DNA of 64,000 bases from the NCBI RefSeq assembly GCF_900964775.1, contig NC_041826.1:24132612-24196611 (forward strand), read 5' to 3'. Positions 1 through 11,092 of the stretch are shown here, one piece after another. This DNA comes from Scleropages formosus. Its lineage: Eukaryota; Chordata; Actinopteri; Osteoglossiformes; Osteoglossidae. The position numbers and the translations under genes were made by a program. Below the pieces are notes generated by a model. It was not told the DNA's origin. It ran no database searches and worked only from the letters and a program-made list of their open reading frames with translations. Position 1 is the stretch's first letter; each line of letters begins with the position of its first letter.

Positions 1-59
1 TGTAACAAGACAAGTCCTTACCTCTGGGTACTGCACGTAAATAAACGTTAACTTATTAA

Positions 60-347
60 TTTAGGAACTCTTTCTTTGCGTCTGTCCGCTCGAGGCCACT
101 CTAGGGAATCCGGAACTTCCCCACTACATTCCGCCCTTATCCCATAATGCCAGTTTTTCTGTGGTTTGTGGGCGGGACTGCGAGGATTTTCCAAGCGATG
201 TGGCCATTACGGCTCCAGGCTCTGGCGGGAATACCGCTGAAATGCGTCGAGAGCCAGAGCCAAGATGGCAGTCGGTGTGCAGTTTCACATAACGCTCTTC
301 ACTCATTTCTCCCAACAGCCGCCCCAGCGTCGGGACGGGGTTTACAG
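60..347 (+). other. Possible promoter and first coding exon of an unrecognised gene
   Basis: A short stretch looks like a housekeeping promoter. It has an ETS-like TCCGGAACTTCC near 109-120, a GGGCGGG box near 170, a GGCGGGAA E2F-like element near 225, and a YY1-like AAGATGGC at 263-270. The YY1-like element overlaps a very good start context, with the ATG at 265. From this ATG an open frame runs 27 codons (MAVGVQFHITLFTHFSQQPP...) to an AG|GTAG donor at 347/348. A minus-strand donor-like CCAGAG|GTAAGG lies near base 22, so the region could be bidirectional. I do not recognise the peptide and found no second exon, so it may be chance. A spliced transcript starting here would settle it. Confidence 0.22.
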
Positions 348-419
348 GTAGTCGTTGTTGTGTCCCAGAAGATAGTGAAATTACAAAGGTTTTTGAGCAT
401 AAATCTTTAGTCCAGGTAT

Positions 420-1850
420 AGCAACAGTATTAACAATAATGATGACAATAATATATAAATATTTAATAATTAACTAAACACATTATTATAGTATATATAA
501 CATATAAATAATAATAATAATATTGAACCCAGAATAACAACACAACACTGAGATTAAAAAAAAGATAACGGCACTTACAGTCAAAACAGCTATTCGTTTT
601 ACTGCCAAAAACAACCTTTTTGCAGCACTTTTTGTGTAGACAATAATTATTAAGTATAATTGTCAACATCATTTTACCAGGGCAAAAGCCCAAGTGAGGC
701 ACACACACTCTGGGAGGAAATCCACCGTATTTCAAATGTATATTGAAAATTTAAACATAACCACCTGTTGCTCTTTTGTGAAGTTTAACAGTGTGATGTT
801 GAAGGCCTATTTCACTGCTTCTGCTATCAGTTTTGCTGTCTGTGGAAGTACCAGCCATTGTTCTTGCAATGAATATACATTTATGTGCTGTATTTTAGAA
901 CAAAATGTCCTTCTGGAGACTGGAGCGTGTACTATCCAGAGAATCATCTGATGTAATGGAGGAAATTGTTCTTGTGTCTTTGAGAATGCATACACAAGGA
1001 ACATATGTTAATAAAAGAAAATTGAGAGGTAATATCACCTTAAGAATAGTTGAAATTCATCATGTCATCCTAAACAACAAAGCCACAAGCTGCATGCCAA
1101 GCATACTACATAAAATCAAAGTCAGTAGTATTTTATTGGTGGCCTGTGTGGCTATTATAATTTTAAATACAGTTTAACTGCATTCATTCTTTTTAGGAAG
1201 AAAAAGAATTGTGTTTTAAGGAAAAAAAAATAACATGAAAGCTTAAACCCAGAAAAGAGGAAATGCTAGCAGAGGAACAAAATTTTAGTAAGAATATGTA
1301 GTGTTTTGTAGAGTTTTATATATTAATATTCCTACCTAATATTCAGTATGGTTTTGGAACACTGCATATATTATAATATCCTTGGGAAAAAAGGTTACAA
1401 AATATGATGGGTAACTACTACTTTTTACACATGAATGGATGGATGAATTTCTGTTAATCCCAGGGGGAAATTCTACTCCACTGCAGCAGTGCTTCAATTT
1501 AAAATGAAATTTTACTGACGATTGTAACGAAATTACTAAATGTAATTACTCAAGATTGCGGTTGTAAACTAAAGCTGCTGACCTCTTCAGCAATGACCTG
1601 GCCAGTTTGGTAACACTGTGGTTAAACATTCACTATGTACTGTATTTGGAGAGATACCTATGTTGCAGTGCGTGGCCTTATTGAAGTGTCTCATGAGCGC
1701 AGAAAACGGGAGACCTACAAACACACACAGCGTTATCTATCACACGCTTGCTGCCCCCCCCCCCCAGCCCCCCAACAGCACCACTCCGCGCGCGTTTAGC
1801 GCTAAGTAACTGTTGCCCAGGTTCTCTTTCGAAAAGGAATTTCATAGGCT
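420..1850. other. AT-rich intergenic stretch, no gene seen
   Basis: This stretch is low in GC, with A/T runs and only short reading frames that lack family resemblance. A C-rich run (about 1755-1775) and an AC-rich patch lie near its right edge. I see no coding exon, RNA gene or complete repeat copy. Confidence 0.6.
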
Positions 1851-1859
1851 GAGACGGCG

Positions 1860-2221
1860 GAGCGCTCGATGTGATTGGTCAGAAGTTTTTCCGCTCGCTT
1901 TAACACTTGCGGGATGCCGCTCCCCCCACCACGCTAAATAGACTTTGCGGTTTAATTCAACACACACTCAAGCGCGCAACGTGCAGGGGAGCGACGCGCG
2001 GCCGCGCCGGACTGTCGCACGGATCAAGAAGAAGCGATGCGCCCTGAAACGGCCAATTAGAACCGAGAGAACTTTGCGGTCTCGGAGCGCCGGTCCAAGA
2101 CGAGTCGGACACCGAGCAGCCAGCCAGCCAGTCAGTCAGTCAATCGATCAATCGATCGATCGGTCCACGAAAAAGGCGCCCGCGCGAGAACACAGACAGA
2201 CAGACAGAGCGAGGAACGATC
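1860..2221 (+). promoter_or_regulatory. cldn5: cldn5 promoter and 5' leader
   Basis: GC-rich DNA directly upstream of the claudin start. An inverted CCAAT box lies at 1874-1878 and a direct CCAAT at 2053-2057. No convincing TATA box is seen. The leader ends in a run of tetranucleotides (CAGC, then CAGT, then CAAT/CGAT units) at about 2116-2163, and then a short CAGA repeat just before the ATG. The transcription start is not visible from sequence alone. Confidence 0.5.
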
Positions 2222-2869
2222 ATGCTGTCCGCGGGTCTCGAGCTCCTCGGACTGGTGCTCTGCATCCTGGGCTCGCTGCTCGTGATGGTCGCGTGCGGGC
2301 TGCCCATGTGGAAGGTGACGGCCTTCATCGAGAGCAACATCGTGGTGGCGCAGACCATCTGGGACGGCCTCTGGATGTCGTGCGTGGTGCAGAGCACGGG
2401 CCAGATGCAGTGCAAGATCCACGACTCGATGCTCGCGCTCAGCCACGACCTGCAGACGGCGCGCGCGCTCACCGTCATCGCGGCGCTGCTCGGCGTGCTC
2501 GGGCTCCTGGTGACGGTGGCGGGCGCGCAGTGCACAAACTGCATCCGCGCGGACGCCGTGAAGGCGCGCGTGGTGAACGCGGGCGGCGTCATCTACATCG
2601 TGAGCGGCCTCTTCGTGCTCGTGCCGCTGTGCTGGATGGCCAACAACATCATCTCGGACTTCTACAACCCGCACGTGCCCACGGCGCAGAAGCGCGAGAT
2701 CGGCGCGTCGCTCTACATCGGCTGGGCGGCCGCGGCGCTGCTCTTCCTCGGCGGCGCGCTGCTCTGCTGCTCGTGCCCGACGGCGGGCAGCGCGTCCTAC
2801 TCGGTCAAGTACGCGCCGACCAAGAGAGCCTCGCAGAACGGGGACTACGACAAGAGGAACTACGTGTGA
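2222..2869 (+). CDS. cldn5: Claudin-5, tight-junction protein
   Basis: An intronless 215-residue claudin. Claudins are four-pass membrane proteins that form paracellular barriers, and claudin-5 is the main claudin of endothelium, including the blood-brain barrier. The first extracellular loop has the family signature: W30, GLW at 49-51, C54 and C64. Hydrophobic segments fall at about 8-28, 82-102, 118-140 and 160-182. The C-terminus ends DYDKRNYV, the PDZ-binding tail of claudin-5. The sequences VVQSTGQMQCK and LVPLCWMANNI, and the PVSQK-like TAQK segment, also fit claudin-5 over other claudins. Its position next to cdc45 matches human CLDN5. Third codon positions are strongly G/C. The ATG is the first in frame and gives the usual length. 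Fish can have two cldn5 copies, and I cannot say which this is. Confidence 0.96.
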   Translation: MLSAGLELLGLVLCILGSLLVMVACGLPMWKVTAFIESNIVVAQTIWDGLWMSCVVQSTGQMQCKIHDSMLALSHDLQTARALTVIAALLGVLGLLVTVAGAQCTNCIRADAVKARVVNAGGVIYIVSGLFVLVPLCWMANNIISDFYNPHVPTAQKREIGASLYIGWAAAALLFLGGALLCCSCPTAGSASYSVKYAPTKRASQNGDYDKRNYV

Positions 2870-3693
2870 GCGCGCCGCGCGCTCCCGCTCGGAGCCCCTT
2901 CGCGCACCTGAAAACATCACCAGGCTTTTCCGAACGAACTCGAATTGGAACGAAATGATGTCCCGTTTTTTTGTTTACTCTATTTCTTTTTCTAAGGACT
3001 GGGGAAACAAATTACGTTTATTTGTGGAAGAAACAAATTTACGAATTGACCGAGTCGCGGCGTTACTTTCTAGAAAATTATAAAGAAGAAAAAAAATGCC
3101 GAGAAATTGGGGAGGGGAAAGAAAAAAAAAAACGAAAAAGTAAAGAGTCCGTCTCTAAACTTTCTGGTTTTCTGCACTTCGGCGGGCGCTCGGCGCGTGC
3201 AGCGGAACTTTTACCCGTTTCCCCGTGGGCGCGCGAACGCCCTTACCCTAATTTGTACCTTTCTTCACTTCTCTCCCATGCCATGTATAAAAGTGTAGAG
3301 TGTCCCGCGCTCCATACTCTGGTAAACTGCGAGCCACGCGAGCTTCTCGCGCTCCTGCTCCGCTGCGCTTCGTTTCGTTCCCGCGAGCTGCTCCTCCAGA
3401 GTTTGTAAGAATTTCCACTTCAAAGCGAATGACGGTGAACCGGGGAATGACAAAGTGGCCCGTGCGCGATCCCGCGCGACCTCAGGTATTTGGGCAGAAG
3501 TTGGGAATATTGAAATTTTGTCGTTTTCCCTCGTGCTCCGTTTGGAGCGAGTTTTTCCGCCAGTGAGAAAAACTAAAAGTGCAGAACGAAGGAAACTGTT
3601 GCGGTTGTGTAACAATCATCAAAATGTTCTCCGTCCGCGTGTCCGTCATCATCATGTCTGCTGTATTTTATTGTTTTCTTACGAAACTCTAGC

Positions 3694-3771
3694 AATAAAG
3701 TTGTTATTCCTGACGTGGCTGCGACTGCTCGTTCGTTGTTCTGAGAAGTTTGTTGTTATTTACAGAATAAA
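3694..3771 (+). terminator. cldn5: cldn5 poly(A) signals
   Basis: Canonical AATAAA hexamers lie at 3694-3699 and 3766-3771, each followed by T/GT-rich sequence. They are the first good signals after the claudin stop and imply a 3' UTR of about 0.85-0.95 kb. Confidence 0.6.
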
Positions 3772-4599
3772 CGCCAAAGTCCAAATAGCGGTTTTGCTTT
3801 GTGTAAAAATTGGACACGTGACAGCTAGCTGCTTTTCATGAGTCGTTGAAAGTAAAAAAGAAACGACAGTCACCTATGAATTTACACATTGTGACAAAGT
3901 GAACAAAAACATGACATTTTGTGTAGTGCGTCCACTGCGCCTCCCCGACGTTTTGTACCGCTTTCCCAGGCAGGCCGGTATTTTCCCACTGGGAATCAGG
4001 GTAAAAGCGTAAAAAGGGAGTGACAGGAGCCATTAGGGGACAGAGCCGTGTCCCTTTCACACAAAGAACTTTCCAGAAGCTCTGCTCCGTCGCTGCCGCT
4101 GAACTTAAGGGCCCTTAAACCTAAGTGCAGGAATAGCGGCTATAGCGCACTTTTCGGCCCTTCGCCACCGACGCAAATCAGCAGCTGGACTTTTTAACCA
4201 CACTACGGTAAAGTTACAACGCTGGGTAGCGACAATTATGGAGAACTTTTCCGAACTGCGCGCAACTGAATTCATGGAATCGCTGCGCTCCGTGACCCCG
4301 CAGCTTTGAGAGGGATTTTATTTTTAAAGCTTTACTGAAAGTCCCAGTAAATAAGCGCCTTAGGCTTAAGCGGTCATATGTTCCCTGCGGCTCCGGACTC
4401 AACTCCGCACTGTTTACACTCTGCTTTACTCTCTTTGGGACGGCAGCCCACCAGAGCCCACCAGAGCCCACCAGACACCTTCCCCTCAAAGGCGAGCGCG
4501 CGCTCCTGGTGACGCGCATCTCGGGGGAACGAGGCCTTAGTTTGTGAGACGATCGGGAAGAGCGAAATGAAACAAAGAAACAAACAGAAAAGCTCACCC

Positions 4600-5060
4600 C
4601 CCTCACCCCCACACCCCACACTTAAGAGTCCAAGTGGCGGACGCTGGAATAGATGCGCACAGATACACGCGCGCGGGTTCAGAAGAACGCATTTCCCGTC
4701 GGCCCCTGCGCACTGATGAGCGGCCCCCCTTGACCTTCCCGCCTAATTGGCATTCCAACTTTGGCACCTGCTTTGTTTCCCGGGACACGGGGACGAGCCC
4801 TTTCACGAACGCATTGTCCGGCGGTTAGTTCAACTCCGCTCACCCTGAGGCTCCGGGAGCGCGCGCGTCGGAGAGGGGGTGTTGGTGGTGGTGGTGGTTT
4901 TCGGCGGGGGGGGCGGTTGGCTGTCGCAGCTCGCGCCTTCAATGAGCCTCCCGAATAAAAGCGACGAGACGGCGCTTGTGAAGAGTCCTCACCATGGCAA
5001 CCGCTCACGGGCGCGCCGTTGCCCGGATACCGGGGGCGCGCGTCAACCTACGAGCTCGTA
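4600..5060. promoter_or_regulatory. Orphan CpG-rich patch with RFX half-sites
   Basis: GC- and CpG-rich DNA about 1 kb past the cldn5 3' end, not attached to a recognised gene. It contains an ACCATGGCAAC element at 4991-5001 and GTTGCC at 5018-5023. These are inverted RFX (X-box) half-sites, and GGGCGCGCC lies between them. It could be an enhancer of cldn5 or the promoter of a noncoding transcript. Confidence 0.35.
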
Positions 5061-5827
5061 ACTCGAATCGTCCCTAAATCCCAAGTTCGGTGAAAACCTC
5101 AGGGAAAGCTACAAGAGATAAGAACTGCTCTTAACGTCATTTTTATTAACTCCACACAACATTTAAATTACTGTAAAACTGCGGAACATGAAACAGTCCA
5201 TCATCATTCCCGCAAACTCGTATTATGACCAATTCAGCCCGTAGGGAGTGCGGTGCTCATATTTTAGCCCCTTTCGCTTCCCTGCACTGTCTACGCTATT
5301 AAAAGATAACTCCAGAGATTTATTTACAGACGAGGCTCTGTGAAAGTTTTAGATAAAAGGTAAAAAAAAAAAAAAAAAAAAAAATCTGTGCTGTTCACTG
5401 ATTCACCATGTAAAGAACGATGTACATCAGCTACAGACCACTTTTACCTGTTCTATACCATTAAAAAAGCTTAACATACACGTCCCTCAGTTTGAGTAGT
5501 TTATGTAACAACACTGATTAAAGCCATGGCAAACAAAAATATTGTAAAGACTGCAGCATCAACTTTAAATAAAATTAAACCTAATTTAAAATGTGTGAAA
5601 AAATTTTTACAAAGTCATATTTACTGTCTTTGTGTTCCAAACATTTTTCAGTGTTAGTCATATTATTACTGATCAGGAGCAACCAGAAACAGTAGAAACG
5701 AGCTGTAAACCAAGTGGAAGGGGGTTGAGGGAAGGTGGACACACACCCCTGTGGGCCATTTTACCGGCTGGGCACAGAAACAGAGTTCCCTGTCTCTACC
5801 TAAACAGACAGAACTTTTAGAAAACGT

Positions 5828-5916
5828 TTTAAGTGACTTACAATGTTAATCTACCTGCATCTATTTACCTATTTATACAGCTGAGTAATTTTACTGGAAC
5901 ATTTTAGGTAAGTACT
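5828..5916 (-). repeat. SINE-A tail fragment
   Basis: Reads on the minus strand as the family tail 'ggtaagtac...attac..agctgtataaa.gggtaa...' that recurs at full length at 17.9 kb. No tRNA-like head is left. A related scrap of the same orientation lies at about 6217-6265. Confidence 0.6.
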
Positions 5917-8011
5917 GTAACGACCTGCGTTACTGTTCTGAGTGGGAAATGTGTTAATTGTTAACTGGTTAGCATTCGGTGACGTATGGGGAACATAAAG
6001 GGGTGTTTGCGTCTGCCGGAAAGAGAAAGAGGAGAAAGCCTGGGGCCACTAAGCAAGGTGGGAAGGTTGGCTAGAGATGCAGGTCCTGCAGGAAACGGGG
6101 TCCTCGGACCGAGAACGTCACTTCCCTGTGTGCCGGTGTTCGAATAAAATGTTCTAAACGAACGCTGCCTTTGCGTCCTTCTTCTCCCCATACAAACCCA
6201 CGGCGCTGCATGCCACAGTACCTTGCTCAAGGCTTCTACAGCAGCAGGTGAGATCTGAACCTGTAACTCAGAAATAAGTTTAAGTCCTGGAGTCCCTACC
6301 ATCATTATCCAAAGTGGGCACTGCAATTGTGAAGGCCGGGAAAGGACGGGGTAACAGAGGTATGGTGCTAGGACGTCCGATAAGAGATGGAGAGAGGCAA
6401 ACTGCGAGGGAGGACAGGTGGACTCCAGAGCTGGAAAAAGGGAGGGAAAGGGAGGAAATTGGGCATGGCCTGGCATGGAGGGAGAACGGACCCATCGGGG
6501 AAACTCTGCTACTAAAATGCTCGGCTTTGAGACATGGAACGCAAAAAGAGATGGCATGCATACTGTGAGAATGAGTAATAAAAGCTAAGAGACAATGAAG
6601 GGGAGGCAGCTGGAGTAAAAGACAAAGCAATGGTGTTTGGCAACAGAGGTGAAAAACAAAAGCCATCGTTGCAGGGGACTGGGAGAATAAAGAATTGGAC
6701 GAGTCCAAGAGCTGGTCGCTGTAAGTGCGCAGCAGTAAATGTGTGAAGAAACGTGAAGAATGAACCTGGGCTTGGGACCTGGAAAAGAGAATGGAGCTGT
6801 GGGTCAGCCACGGGAGGTTCGAACGCGGGTGGGGTGGCGGCGCTCAAACTGGGGCCAACTGGGGCTGCTTGAGACTACGAGGAAACGGGGGTAGGGAAAG
6901 CAGCACAGAGCAAGAGCGTTAGGGAGGAAGCGGAAGTGGCAGCATTTATAGGATGTGCCAGTTTGCACGGGGTGTGGGGCTTAGTGGGCGAGTCTGGGGT
7001 TTGGCCCGAAGGTTCTCTCTAATTTCGTATTAACAAACTTCGCATCCCTCAATCTCCATATAGCTGAACAACCAGGACAGTTTTGGAAGAGGTCACACCC
7101 ATTCAGGACCTTTAGAGCTGCACATTTCCGAAGGGACAAACATTTTATTGGTCACTTATTTATCTGTAGTTAATAGCATTTCCTTCATTTACCTGTTTTC
7201 TAAAAGCGCCGTCTGTTTCTGGAGGGAAATTGCAGCGCGTTTCTTAGCCCAGCCTCTAGTTGGCAGCAAAGTGAACCGAGCCCAGAAGAGGAGCGTGTGA
7301 CGTCCTTTGTTCAGCTCCCTGCCGCGTTCTCTTTCTGTCCGCAGCAGCGCAGGTGAATTTGAGGGGAGGAGGACAGATGCTCGTTTGGCTGTCTTCCGCT
7401 ACGGTTGCTAAAACACGTAGGAATCTGCAGTCGGAGAAAAACAAGACACACACGGACCCCGATCACGCCGCTTAGTGTCCCGATGTAAAAAGCAGGTATT
7501 GTTCTGACACTAATTGCGTTCTGGAGGAAATTCTCTATGTGCTGCTATTTCAAGGCTTCCAGTATTTTTAGCTCACAATGACGGCCGCACGGCGGTGAAA
7601 ACAACACACGGTGGCCATGAAGCAGTCTGAAGACCTTTGTCACACACAGCTTGATGCTTCTCTAACGTCCCTCACGAAGAGCCATTTATAACTTTTGATG
7701 GTTGACTCCTCTCAAACCTTTGCCAGCTTCCCACTGCATCTGAGGGAGGCGGGCTTGGTACTAAAGGAGAATCGACGCTGGATTGAGCGTGTCGCACAGC
7801 CGAGGACACTCCTTTGTTACAGCGCTGTGGGCTTTTTGCTTTTGTCCATCACCCCCACCCCCGGGGACTGAAGGGGCGAGGGGGGCACACAACCCCAAGT
7901 GTTCAGACTAAGACGGATTTCAGGGTGACAGCAGGGTGCACTTTCACCTTAATCTCTGGTCAAAAGCTGCAGCGGTACACACTGAAAAAAAGCACACAAA
8001 TACGAGCAGAG

Positions 8012-8016
<5 letters not shown>

Positions 8017-8067
<51 letters not shown>
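8017..8067. repeat. (CA)n microsatellite
   Basis: An uninterrupted AC dinucleotide run of about 51 bp. It directly abuts the 3' end of the minus-strand SINE-B copy that follows. Confidence 0.95.
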
Positions 8068-8069
<2 letters not shown>

Positions 8070-8235
8070 GTATGTAACCACTTGCCCCAGGTGGGATCGC
8101 AGCGAACCAGAGCCTAAAACAGCAACACAGGGCGCAGGGCTGAAGGGGGAGGGGACACACCCCAAGCAGGACTCGAACCTCGGACTGACCGCAGAGGAGG
8201 CCCTGGTCAAACCCGCTGCGCCGCTGCACCCCCGC
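8068..8235 (-). repeat. SINE-B, tRNA-derived
   Basis: On the minus strand it shows a tRNA-like A box in its GC-rich head, a B box (GGTTCGAGTCC-like) and the family body with 'gtgtcccctcccc...ccctgtgttgc...aggctctggttc'. Four clear copies occur in the window, at 8.1, 10.9, 16.0 and 50.1 kb. It is a retroposed element, not a functional tRNA gene. Confidence 0.8.
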
Positions 8236-8369
8236 ACCCCCCAACCCCAAGCACAGTTTACACACATCTAAATGTGTGGGGAAAATATGGAAATGATAAC
8301 AGAGCTTGTGACACACGGTGCAGCTGATGTGTGCGCTCTCATCTGGCGAGAAACAGAGGCACTCAGCAG

Positions 8370-8530
8370 CTATTGATATTTTACTATGTTTATTTGTTTA
8401 GCTGATGCTGAAGCAATTTGCAGTGTTAAGCCACTTACAAGTATTTAGCTGAAAAAAAGACAGCTGGGTCTTTTTTTTTTTTTTTTTTTTACTGGGGTAG
8501 GGCAGGGTAAGTACCTTGGTGCAAGATAGC
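8370..8530 (-). repeat. Diverged SINE-A fragment with T22 run
   Basis: The reverse complement of the SINE-A tail (tttatttgtttagctgatgc, then aagtaccttg) can be followed through this stretch. It is interrupted by a run of about 22 T at 8471. Confidence 0.55.
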
Positions 8531-10654
8531 AGCTGTAACACAACACTCTAACATAATAATAATACCCAGAACTTTGTGTAGACAAGCACAAGACTATTGA
8601 ATGACTTCCAATAATGGTGGTGTGGAACTTAAAGAATATAAATGTTTTTAGTTCGTTATTCTTATTTTTTTTTTTGTTTTTTTTTAAAAAGTCGAACTCT
8701 CACAGCGTCTCTGTAAAAAACAGTAAACGTCTTCCTGTCCTGCCTGGACTTAACGTGTCGAGCTGCTGGCAGGTGCAGAGCGCTCAGCACTTCTCCAAGG
8801 AGCGAATCACTCTGCTACGTGCACAAAGGACTTGAAGCTCGGAGATGGACCTTTCCGGAAAATTCAAGGGATGTTTCCGGAAGCCGCGGGGGAAGGAGAG
8901 GCAACACTCTTAGCCCTGCTTTAATGGCTTTCCAGGCAGGATTTCCTTCGGTGGGGCAACTGGGCTCCCTCAACAAAACACACAGTCATTTCATGAATTA
9001 CAGTAAGGTTCCACATTAAGCACTATCTGCAGAGGCGCACAGTGAGAAATACAAGCACTGTTACTTGACAGGTTTTATTTATTTATTTTATTTTTTTTTT
9101 TTAAAAAAGGTCAGAAAATGATCCTGAGTAAAAGGGGCAAATTATTATTTTTTTAAATGTTTTTTAATGTTAAATGAGACATTAAGTAATGAAAAAATCT
9201 CTAAATATCTTTTTAAAGACACTAATTATGTTGTGCCAGTAATATTATACATTATGAAAGAAACGGAGAGGAAAACAGCAGTCTGCTGGGTGGTACTACT
9301 CACTCAGTGCTGAACTGAGAGCGGTGTGTCCACTGCGGTCAGGGTGGCATGGTGAACGTTTCAGAAGCACAGGGCAATCAGACAATCATTCATTTGCTAC
9401 TATTCTCTCACACAGGCACACAGACACAGACACACAGACAGGGCTGGCTATGAAAGGACAAGCGGCACTCTTGGCCCATGAAGCCCGTAGCAGGCGGCGG
9501 ACCCCAGAAGCCCTCGGCGCTCCTCCTGCGTAGGCGGATGGAGCCCCTCCTGTCTGCCGCTCGTGGGTGTGTTGCATTCCTCAGAGGCAGGTGGGCGGAA
9601 AGGACGCTGCCGGCACACACTCTAGGGGTTGGGGGCCGTGCTACAGGATGTCCCTCCGTGCAAGGGGCCAGCACTTCATTAAAGGTGGACTATTGTGGCT
9701 TGAACACATTTCATTCTGGCTTAAACACAGTCACTTGTTATTTACTACAGTAACTTTGTGTCAGTAACCGATTACACTACTGCGGGGTGGTCCACAATTT
9801 ATGCCACAAGCGTAGAGCCCACAGCTAGTCAGGTTAGATCCTGGACGAGACACTAGTCCACGGCAGGGTATGTTTACTGTATTGGGGTCCTAATCCCAGG
9901 CAGGTACAATGCTACTTTTTATGCCCTCAAAACACCTGGATAATTTTTTTTAAATTCAGATGGATAAGGGAGCCCAACAGGATCCAAAGTGTCACGTTCC
10001 CTCTCGCCTCTCTTACTGTTATTGGCTCCAAAACAAACAGTCAGCCATCAGCAACTGAAGATACTCAAGATCACCTGCAGGTCGAAAGAGACTTTCTTCT
10101 GTACGAGTGCTTACAGTGAGGTCTTTTGTTTCGGGGACAGAGGCCTGTACCTGCGCATCTCCCTGGAATGCTCGGGTGCCACCTTAGGAAGGAGGCAGCG
10201 GCACATCTTCGGGATTAAGCAGTGACCCCCCCCGAAGTGGCTGAGAGCTTCAATTAGGGCAGGGAGGCAGAGTGAACATGAGCAGAGGCGACAGAATGGC
10301 ACCTCAACCCTGGGCTGTGAGTAGCCTTCCAGTGCTGCACACCTAAACAAGTACGAGTGCTGGACATTTGCAGCTACCACATGCAACCTTGAATGAAACA
10401 CCGACAGGCAAACGGCAGGCACCGGGGCGCAGCCGTGCAGCCGATGGGGGTCGGTTGCGAACAGCGCCCAGAAGCAAGTGTTATTTCCCTGAGATAGCAG
10501 AGCTGCGGTAGCCAACGGCTCCCTGTTTACTTAGCACATTATCTCCCAAGACAAGCATGCATAAACAATTATTTAGCTTACTAGGACCATCCAGCGAATT
10601 GGTAATTACCACCCAAGAATGTTACCGGATCCTCCCTGCAATCAGAGTGCTGGG

Positions 10655-10690
10655 TGGAGGGTATAAACAGGCTGTAAACAGGGTGCTTTT
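10655..10690 (+). promoter_or_regulatory. TATA-like and forkhead motif cluster
   Basis: A TATAAAC at about 10660 is followed at once by TGTAAACA, a consensus forkhead (FOX) site. A CAGCTGCA-type E-box-like stretch lies downstream. The context is intergenic between cldn5 and cdc45. Motif evidence only. Confidence 0.25.
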
Positions 10691-10892
10691 GCGTGCAGAG
10701 CTGCAGCTCTCTACTTTAACAATCTTCTGAATTATGACCACAGTAAACATTCACCACTTTTTTCCCCCCATATTGCAGCATATTAACACCACACACTTAA
10801 ATACTTAGCTCACAGCTTCTCCTCCTTATTTGGTGATCTGGTACCTTTACTGATATGCCAGTCCTAGAGAACAAAACACACACACAGAGAGC

Positions 10893-11092
10893 CTCAAACT
10901 ACTTGCCCCAAGTGGGGTTGGGGCAAACCAGAGCCTAACCTGGCAACACAGGGTGTAGGGCTGGAGGAGGAGGGGACACAACCAGGACGGGACGCCAGTC
11001 CATCGCAGGGCACCCCAAGCAGGACTCGAACCCCAGACCCACCAGAGCGCAAGACCCAGCCAAACCCTCTACACCACCACACCCCACTAGAG
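10893..11092 (-). repeat. SINE-B, tRNA-derived
   Basis: Second minus-strand copy of the SINE-B family, nearly full length. The tRNA-like head is at the right end (ccacaccccact) and the tail is next to a short CA-rich run at 10878-10890. Confidence 0.8.

Noticed and set aside
1-2221. SEPT5/GP1BB exon
   Set aside because: Expected on this side of cldn5, but no septin GTPase or leucine-rich-repeat sequence was seen.
1945-2958. 337-codon plus-strand frame across cldn5
   Set aside because: It is a shadow frame of the GC-rich claudin exon, rich in Arg and Ala. The true frame has all claudin signatures.
5961-6557. 198-codon minus-strand frame
   Set aside because: It arises from a purine-rich strand, has a Pro/Ser-rich low-complexity product, no family resemblance and overlapping rival frames.
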